Assembly (NCBI RefSeq): GCF_016863635.1
Contig: NZ_BOPG01000032.1
Span: 62,001-126,000 of the forward strand
Origin: Virgisporangium aurantiacum
Lineage (GTDB): Bacteria > Actinomycetota > Actinomycetes > Mycobacteriales > Micromonosporaceae
Reading direction: 5' to 3'
Length of the DNA stretch: 64,000 bases
Position numbers and translations under genes: made by a program. The notes under the pieces were generated by a model. That model was not told the DNA's origin. It made no database searches and was given only the letters and a program-made list of their open reading frames with translations. Positions 58,420 to 64,000 of the stretch are shown in pieces; positions within the stretch are counted from its first letter, which is position 1; each line of letters starts with the position of its first letter.

Positions 58420-59628
58420 ATGGCCGTTCGCATCAGGATGCTCGAGTCCGCGCAGCGCGAGGCGATGGCGCCGCACGCCGAGCGGTGGGCCGTCCACGCT
58501 CTCGACACCACCGGTGTCGACTGGGTGGATTGGGAGGACGGCGTCCGCGCCGCCTATGCGTTCAGCGACGTGCGGTGGCCGGGCCGTGTATTGCGAACCG
58601 CCTCGCCGTTGGCGCTGGCGCGCGCACTCTTCCTCGCGCGGGTCAACGAGCAGCCGGGCGATGAGAACCGGGCGCTCGCGGGCCTGCTGCGCCAGATGCA
58701 GTTCGCGGTCGACGGGGCGATCGAGCGGCGGTTCGGCCAGCCGGCGCGTACCGCCGTGCACCGCGGGGTGTTCCAGCCGGTCGACATCGTTGCCGCGGCC
58801 GACGCGGTGGAGAGCGCCGTGGCGGAGACGCTCGCGTCGGCACGGCTTTTCGACGACCCGATCGGCACCCGCGACTCGGCGGTGGCGACGGCGCGGTCGC
58901 TGACCGGGCGGCGGGTCCACTCCCTGAGCCGGGTCGTTCCGGCCGAGTGGCAGACGTGGCGGCTGCACCTCGGCGGGCGGGGCGAGGCGGCGTGGGGCGC
59001 GTACGCGTCGTTCTTCGGCGAGATCGCCGGCGACGGCATGGCGGGCAGCGGTTGGCGCCGGCGGGCCGAGATGGTCGCGAAGGCCCAGTCGGCCGGCTGG
59101 TGGTATCCGTCGTTGGACTTCGTGCTCGTCGCCGAGCCTCCGGTGATGGTGCGCACCGAGCGGGCCGCGGGCATGCCGCCGCGGCTGCATTGCGCCACCG
59201 GCCCGGCGATCGGCTGGCGCGACGGGTGGCGGCTCTACTTCTGGCACGGTACGCGCGTGCCGGGTTGGGTCATCGAGGAGCCACTCGTCGAGCGGGTGCA
59301 CGCCGAGGCGAACATCGAGGTGCGGCGGTGCGCCATCGAGGCGATCGGCTGGCACGAGTACATCGCCCAGGCGGGTCTGAGCCTCGTCGACACCGCCGAC
59401 GACCCCGGCAATCCGGGGTTCGACCTCCAGCTGTACGACCTGCCGGAACGGGTCTGGGGCACGCCCGCCCGGGTGCTGCTGGCGACCAACGGCAGCGCCG
59501 AGCGGGACGGGAACCGTCGCCGCTACGGCCTTCCGGTGCCGTCCGACGTGTCCACCGCGGTGCACGCCGCCGCGTGGACGTACGGGCTCACCGGAGATCA
59601 GTACCTGACCATGAACCGTCGAACCTAG
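58420..59628 (+). CDS. DUF6745-like protein
   Basis: 402 residues. The C-terminal half has a distinctive LHCATGPAIGWRDGWRLYFW then HGTRVPGWVIEEPL, followed by RRCAIEAIGWHEYIAQAGL and DDPGNPGFDLQLYDLPERVW. This matches the family I know as DUF6745. The N-terminal half is helical (AARALFLARVNEQPGDEN-type). Such proteins are widespread in actinomycetes with LRR or small partner genes; no activity is known. The gene ends inside a duplicated CTAGGAGAAA that serves the next gene. Confidence 0.72.
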   Translation: MAVRIRMLESAQREAMAPHAERWAVHALDTTGVDWVDWEDGVRAAYAFSDVRWPGRVLRTASPLALARALFLARVNEQPGDENRALAGLLRQMQFAVDGAIERRFGQPARTAVHRGVFQPVDIVAAADAVESAVAETLASARLFDDPIGTRDSAVATARSLTGRRVHSLSRVVPAEWQTWRLHLGGRGEAAWGAYASFFGEIAGDGMAGSGWRRRAEMVAKAQSAGWWYPSLDFVLVAEPPVMVRTERAAGMPPRLHCATGPAIGWRDGWRLYFWHGTRVPGWVIEEPLVERVHAEANIEVRRCAIEAIGWHEYIAQAGLSLVDTADDPGNPGFDLQLYDLPERVWGTPARVLLATNGSAERDGNRRRYGLPVPSDVSTAVHAAAWTYGLTGDQYLTMNRRT

Positions 59629-59646
59629 GAGAAACTAGGAGAAACC

Positions 59647-60180
59647 ATGAAGACGCTGGGAGACCTGACCGGTTCCACCGGTCGCGACGTCGACCTGCAC
59701 CTCCTGCTCGACCTTGTCATTCCGGTGCACGAAGGCATCCAGGCGCAGGGCGACGTGATCGTCGTCCCGCTCGCCGAGGTCGCCGGCGATGTCAAGGTCC
59801 AGGGCTCCGCCCAGTGGCGGGAGGTTCCGGCCGACGGCATCGAACTGCTGCGCGGGGGAACCGGCGGCAACGCGCACACGCTCGTCGCCGACCCGGGCAC
59901 CTGCGTGTGGACGGCCGACGTGTTCGACCCGACCGGCCTCAGCCTCGGTGTGTTCGAGGCGATGGCCACCGCGTACCTGCTCCACCGTGAGCACGGCGGC
60001 ACGGGTGTCGCGCCGGGTGCGTACGTCGTGCGCCGCCAGCGCGAGCACGGGCCGGCGGTACCGGCACGCAACCTCGCGTCGGTGGCCCGCACCGCGGCGG
60101 TGCCGCGGGCACTGCTGGAGCAGCGGGCCGCCGCTGCCGAGGCCCAGGCCGCGTCCACCGTTCGTTTCGTCGCCGACTGA
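59647..60180 (+). CDS. Small partner of the DUF6745-like protein
   Basis: 177 residues. N-terminal MKTLGDLTGSTGRDVDLHLL and VIPVHEGIQAQGDVIVVPLA, then WREVPADGIELLRGGTGGNA, HTLVADPGTCVWTADVF and LGVFEAMATAYLLHREHGGT. No TM or signal peptide. In other actinomycetes DUF6745 genes have such a partner downstream (recollection). The start has two tandem AGGAGAAA Shine-Dalgarno copies 10 bp apart. Function unknown. Confidence 0.7.
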   Translation: MKTLGDLTGSTGRDVDLHLLLDLVIPVHEGIQAQGDVIVVPLAEVAGDVKVQGSAQWREVPADGIELLRGGTGGNAHTLVADPGTCVWTADVFDPTGLSLGVFEAMATAYLLHREHGGTGVAPGAYVVRRQREHGPAVPARNLASVARTAAVPRALLEQRAAAAEAQAASTVRFVAD

Positions 60181-60193
60181 GATCGCCGCTGAG

Positions 60194-60268
60194 GTCCACG
60201 CGGCGGCGCGTCGCTGACGTCCACGTGGCGGCGCGTCATTGAGAACGACGCGGCGGCGCGCCGGATCC
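60194..60268. repeat. 25-bp imperfect tandem repeat, three copies
   Basis: Copies start at 60194, 60219 and 60244, each with core (C/A)ACG(C/T)GGCGGCGCG. The third is diverged. Lies between the DUF6745 partner gene and the SDR. Could be a mini-satellite or repeated operator. Confidence 0.55.
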
Positions 60269-60358
60269 ACCGGCGCGTCGCCGCCGGTCGGCCGGCCCGG
60301 TCGTAGTCTGCTGACGGCTGGATCACCCGACCTCACCAGCCGGAAAGGTTGGCGACCC

Positions 60359-61123
60359 ATGACATCTCCCTTCCGCCTGGACGGCAGGACCGCCCTCGTC
60401 ACCGGCGGGAACCAGGGGCTCGGCAAGGCGTTCGCGCTCGGCCTGGCCCAGGCGGGCGCGCGGGTCGCCATCGCCGGCCGGCGCGAGGAGGCGAACCTGG
60501 CGGCCGCCGCGCACGCCAGGGAGGCGGGCTTCGACCTCGTCACCATCACCGCCGACATCACCGACGACGCCCAGGTCGCCGCGATGACGGAGCAGGCGGT
60601 CAGCGCCTTCGATGGCCGTATCGACATCCTGGTCAACAACGCGGGGACGTGCTACCACGCGCCGGCCTTCGAGGTCACCGACGAACAATGGGCGAGCGTC
60701 TTCGACCTCAACGTCCGTGCGCTGTGGAAGACCTGCCTCGCCGTCGGAGCCAACATGCGCGAGCGCGGCGGCGGCTCGATCGTCAACATCGGGAGCATGT
60801 CGGGCGTCATCGTCAACCGTCCGCAGTGGCAGCCGGCGTACAACGCGTCGAAGGCCGCGGTCCACCACCTGACCAGATCGTTGGCGGTGGAGTGGGCACC
60901 CTACGGGATCCGGGTCAACGCGGTCGCGCCCGGCTACGTCAAGACCGACATGGCGCCGGTCGACCGCCCGGAGTTCCAGCGTCACTGGGTCGAGGACTGC
61001 CCGCAGCAACGCTTCGCGCTGCCCGAGGAGATCGCCCCGAGCGTCGTGTTCCTCGCCAGCGACGCCGCCTCGTTCGTCACCGGCTCGGTCCTCGTCGCCG
61101 ACGGTGGCTACACGGCCGTCTGA
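60359..61123 (+). CDS. Short-chain dehydrogenase/reductase
   Basis: 254 residues from ATG 60359 (GGAAAGG, 9 nt). Classic SDR: TALVTGGNQGLGKAFALGLA (NAD(P) motif), DILVNNAGTCYH, Ser in NIGSMSGVIVN, YxxxK in PAYNASKAAVHHLTRSLAVE, and PGYVKTDMAP. C-terminal FVTGSVLVADGGYT. Arg in AIAGRREEANL suggests NADP(H) preference. Substrate unknown. Confidence 0.94.
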   Translation: MTSPFRLDGRTALVTGGNQGLGKAFALGLAQAGARVAIAGRREEANLAAAAHAREAGFDLVTITADITDDAQVAAMTEQAVSAFDGRIDILVNNAGTCYHAPAFEVTDEQWASVFDLNVRALWKTCLAVGANMRERGGGSIVNIGSMSGVIVNRPQWQPAYNASKAAVHHLTRSLAVEWAPYGIRVNAVAPGYVKTDMAPVDRPEFQRHWVEDCPQQRFALPEEIAPSVVFLASDAASFVTGSVLVADGGYTAV

Positions 61124-61127
61124 AACG

Positions 61128-61158
61128 GGGCACCCGGTTCCCTGGGAACCGGGTGCCC
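61128..61158. terminator. Strong bidirectional hairpin between SDR and GH92 genes
   Basis: Arms GGGCACCCGGTTCCC and GGGAACCGGGTGCCC are perfect 15-bp complements with almost no loop. Located 4 bp after the SDR stop and 7 bp before the GH92 stop, so it can end transcription from both sides. Confidence 0.8.
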
Positions 61159-61165
61159 TCGTCGC

Positions 61166-64000
61166 TCAGGTCCCGTAGACCTCCAACTCGTAGACGCGCG
61201 CGGCCTGATCGGTGTTCTGCGTCGGCGTGACGATGTTCAGCCGCACGTAGCGGCCGCTCGCCGACACGGGATGGTCGCTGCTGTTCGCGGTGTTGCCCCG
61301 GGCCTGCACCACGGTCGTCCACGTTGTTCCGTCGGCGGACACCTGAAGGTCGAAGTCCCGGGTGTTCCAGGCGGTGGATTCGCCGCCCGCGCCGGCGTGG
61401 CGCACGGTGAACGACTGGATGGCGTGGCTCGCGCCGAGGTCGACCCGCAGGAACTTGGTGGTTCCGAGCGAACACCACTTGTCGCTGTTGCCCGCCGAGG
61501 TGCTGCCGTTGACCGCCTTCTCCGGTCCTTCGGTGGTCGAGCATTGCGAGTCGGCGGTCGCCGGCCGGCCCAGCGCGAGGTTGGTCGGGCCGGAGCCGGC
61601 CGAGCCGTAGACCTCGAACTCGTCGATCCGGGCGGCGCCGTTGCCGTCGTTGGCGGGAGTGGTGACGGCGAGCCGGACGTACCGCGCGGTGACGGCGGTG
61701 ATCGGGTGGTAGGTGCGGCTGGACCGGTTGCCGGACACGGTCACCCGGCTCGTCCACGTGGTCGCGTCGGTGCTCGTCTCGATGCCGAACCCACCGGTGT
61801 TCCAGGCCGTCGTCTCGCCGCCCAGCCCGGCATGCTTGACGACGAAGGACCGCACGGTCTGGTTCGATCCCAGGTCGACCTGGAGGTACTTGGTTCCCGC
61901 CGCGGTCGAGCACCACTTCGACGTGGAGCCGAGCTTGCCGTCGAACGCCTTGTCCGGCCCCTCCGCCGTCGCGCACGACGCCGAGCCACTGGCCGGTTTG
62001 CCGGCCGCGAGGTTGGTGCCGAGATCCGGTGCCGTGGGCGGCGGGGTGGCGCCGTCGTTGAACGAGGGCGGCACGTTCGCCGGGTCCGTCCCCCACGACG
62101 TGGGAGAGCCGGTCATCGTGTAGGACAGCGTGGCGCCGCCGGCGATGTCGCCGTAGCGCAGCCAGGTGCGCTGGGTCGCGGTGCCGTTGACGGACAGGCT
62201 CTGCACGTACTGGTTGCCCTGTCCGGCATTCGTGCCGTTGATCTGGATGTCGCCGCTCGGCCGGTCGACGAACACCGACGGGAACAGCGGGCCGTGCAGC
62301 GCGATGGTGTCCGCGCCGGGGGTCGGTGGGTACATGCCCATCGCGGACCACACGAACCAGGCCGACGTCGCGCCGAGGTCGTCGTTGCCGGGCAGGCCAC
62401 CGGGACCGGTGGTGAACGACTCGTTCATCACCCGGCGGACCGTGTTGCTGGTGCCGGCGGGCGCCGCGGCGAAGTGGTAGGCCCAGGGCACGCCGTGCTC
62501 GGGCTCGTTGCCGATGTAGAAGTAGGGCTGTGACTGGCCGCCGTTGGTCTGGGTGAAGTGGTGGTCGAGTCGTTGGACGGCGGTCTGGCGGCCGCCCATC
62601 AGGTTGATCAGGCCGGCGAAGTTGTAGGGGACCATCCAGGTGTACTGGGACGCGTTGCCCTCCACGAAGTTCGACTGGCTGGCCGGGTTCAGCGGCCACG
62701 GCCAGGTGCCGTCCGCGTTGCGCGGGTGGACGTAGTTCGACTCCGTGTTGAAGACGTTGCGCCACCACTGGGCGCGGGCCATGTACGTGTTGTATTTCGC
62801 GGTGTCGCCGAGGGACCGGGCGAACTGCGCGACCGCGAAGTCACTGGCGGAGTACTCGAGGGAGTCGGACGGGTCGTTCTCGATGTAGTGGTGCTGGGTG
62901 TAGGTGGCCTGCCGGCCCCGGATCGGGCTGCCCTGTGCGGTGCCGCCGTTGGAGCTCTTGTCCATGAGCGCGAGCGCGGCCGCCGTGTCGAAGTCGCGCA
63001 CGCCGAACTGGTACAGGCTGTCGACGATGATCGGCCCCGGATCACCGGTCATCACGAAGATCTCGCTGGTGTTGTGCGACCACTTCGGCAGCAGGCCGCC
63101 CTGCTGGCCGTCGAGCACCATCGACTTGGCGATGTCGGCGGCCTCCACCGGTGCGATGAACGCGATCAGCGCCGACCACGAGCGGTAGATGTCCCAGCCG
63201 GAGTAGTTCTGGTAGACGGGATGGCTCGCCGTGCGGACGACGTTGTCGAAGCCGCGGTACTGGCCGTTGACGTCGTTCGACAGGTTGGGGTTGATGAAGA
63301 CCCGGTAGAGCGCGGTGTAGAACTTCTGCAGGTCCGCCGCGGATCCGCCGGTGGCCTGCACCCGGTTGAGATAGGTGTTCCATTCGGCGTCGGCGTTGCC
63401 GCGCACGGTGTCGAACGCGAAGCCGGACTGCTCGCCGGCGAGGTTGGCCTGCGCGCCTGCCTGGCTGACGAACGAGATCGCGACCTTCACCTGCACGACG
63501 CGGTTGGTGGAGGTGTCGAACGTGAGGTAGCCACCGGAGTTGGTGCCGCTGGTACTCGTGGAGCCCGCGGTGACGGTGCCGCCGAGCCAGGTGCCCACGG
63601 CGCTCGGGGCCCGGTCGAACTCCATCCGGTAGAAGATCTGGTACGTCTTGCTCGATCCGCAGAAGCCACCGCCGGTCACGCTGCCGGTCACCGTCGACCC
63701 GCTGATCGCGATCGACCCGCTGCGGTTTCCGGTGGCGCTGCGGCTGGTGTTGACCAGGACCCGGGCGGTCGTCGACGACGGGTAGGTCAGCCGCATGGCG
63801 GCGGTGCGTTTGGTCGCCGTCGCCTCGACCTTCGTGTTGCCGTAGTTGCTGAGCACGGACTGGTAGAAGCCGGGCCGCGCCTGCTCCTGGGTCTTGTCCT
63901 GGGTGGCCCGGTAGGACGTCCACGACGTTCCCGGCGACGCGCCGATGGCCCCGGTGATCGGCAGGATGCCGAGGTCCTCGTTGTTGGCGCAGCCCGCCCC
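61166..64000 (-). CDS. Secreted GH92 alpha-mannosidase with two F5/8 discoidin-like domains, N-terminus cut by window edge
   Basis: At least 944 residues are present; the start lies right of base 64000. The GH92 catalytic region includes YSGWDIYRSWSALIAFIAP, GDPGPIIVDSLYQFGVRDFD, GYLTFDTSTNRVVQV, GNEPEHGVPWAYHF and GNDDLGATSAWFVWSAMGMY then PPTPG. Two C-terminal F5/8-type carbohydrate-binding domains follow (LAAGKPASGSASCATAEGPD; LALGRPATADSQCSTTEGPE), each ending YVRL-x-V/I-TP. GH92 enzymes are calcium-dependent exo-alpha-mannosidases acting on fungal mannan or N-glycans. Likely extracellular. Confidence 0.93.
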   Translation of the reverse strand, partial: GAGCANNEDLGILPITGAIGASPGTSWTSYRATQDKTQEQARPGFYQSVLSNYGNTKVEATATKRTAAMRLTYPSSTTARVLVNTSRSATGNRSGSIAISGSTVTGSVTGGGFCGSSKTYQIFYRMEFDRAPSAVGTWLGGTVTAGSTSTSGTNSGGYLTFDTSTNRVVQVKVAISFVSQAGAQANLAGEQSGFAFDTVRGNADAEWNTYLNRVQATGGSAADLQKFYTALYRVFINPNLSNDVNGQYRGFDNVVRTASHPVYQNYSGWDIYRSWSALIAFIAPVEAADIAKSMVLDGQQGGLLPKWSHNTSEIFVMTGDPGPIIVDSLYQFGVRDFDTAAALALMDKSSNGGTAQGSPIRGRQATYTQHHYIENDPSDSLEYSASDFAVAQFARSLGDTAKYNTYMARAQWWRNVFNTESNYVHPRNADGTWPWPLNPASQSNFVEGNASQYTWMVPYNFAGLINLMGGRQTAVQRLDHHFTQTNGGQSQPYFYIGNEPEHGVPWAYHFAAAPAGTSNTVRRVMNESFTTGPGGLPGNDDLGATSAWFVWSAMGMYPPTPGADTIALHGPLFPSVFVDRPSGDIQINGTNAGQGNQYVQSLSVNGTATQRTWLRYGDIAGGATLSYTMTGSPTSWGTDPANVPPSFNDGATPPPTAPDLGTNLAAGKPASGSASCATAEGPDKAFDGKLGSTSKWCSTAAGTKYLQVDLGSNQTVRSFVVKHAGLGGETTAWNTGGFGIETSTDATTWTSRVTVSGNRSSRTYHPITAVTARYVRLAVTTPANDGNGAARIDEFEVYGSAGSGPTNLALGRPATADSQCSTTEGPEKAVNGSTSAGNSDKWCSLGTTKFLRVDLGASHAIQSFTVRHAGAGGESTAWNTRDFDLQVSADGTTWTTVVQARGNTANSSDHPVSASGRYVRLNIVTPTQNTDQAARVYELEVYGT

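Noticed and set aside
60194..60300. CRISPR-like array
   Set aside because: Three degenerate contiguous 25-bp units with no spacers; better described as a tandem repeat.

Overview
The window is very GC-rich DNA with dense genes on both strands and frequent GTG starts. Its families point to a filamentous actinomycete, most likely Micromonosporaceae: an AfsR/SARP-type STAND regulator, a subtilisin-inhibitor-like secreted protein, DUF4193, dodecin, a DUF6745-like protein, two ABATE/CGNR regulators, and GH18, GH92 and GH130 enzymes. No rRNA, tRNA, CRISPR array, IS element or phage module was seen. The assignment rests on gene content; no marker gene is present.

Layout. 0-16.7 kb: a chemoreceptor cut by the left edge, a secreted beta-propeller/PKD protein, an aldo/keto reductase, a CGNR regulator divergent from an MFS exporter, a CHRD protein, a LysR/PLP-decarboxylase pair, an LRR protein, two GyrI-type effector-binding proteins (one fused to MerR), a methyltransferase, a NarL-type two-component system, an EI24 membrane protein and a large pentapeptide-repeat membrane protein. 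16.7-31 kb: metabolic and stress genes mixed with gene remnants. These are a pobA-like hydroxylase, a VOC protein, a zinc-ribbon protein, a second FAD monooxygenase and two shorter fragments. The two FAD hydroxylases have each lost the same segment, the one carrying the GD(AAH) FAD motif. 31-35 kb: a second CGNR regulator, a TetR/MFS efflux pair and several very small proteins.

35.3-40.1 kb: a translationally coupled glycan cluster of two GT4 glycosyltransferases, an (alpha/alpha)6-barrel protein and a GH130-type mannoside phosphorylase or hydrolase. 40.1-46.6 kb: a DUF1989 protein facing a GntR regulator across a perfect TTGTATACAA palindrome, an SSI-type protease inhibitor, an FGGY kinase, a radical SAM enzyme with an unusual CX8CX2C cluster motif, an unrecognised neighbour, and two small membrane proteins.

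46.7-55.5 kb is the most unusual block. Two proteins each carry an N-terminal Hsp70-like ATPase joined by one transmembrane segment to an outside domain. In one this is a seven-bladed WD40 propeller; in the other it is a low-complexity linker and a cysteine-containing domain. Between them lie a lipoprotein, a 1042-residue AfsR-like regulator and a four-helix membrane protein. A smaller TM-WD40 protein at 17.8 kb has a similar outer half. All three loci have a TTCTATAC element upstream. I infer an envelope sensing or scaffolding system; its function is unknown.

55.5-64 kb: a quinone oxidoreductase/TetR pair with likely operators, a third aldo/keto reductase, a DUF6745-like protein with a small partner, a short tandem repeat, an SDR, a strong bidirectional hairpin, and a GH92 alpha-mannosidase with two discoidin-like domains that runs off the right edge.
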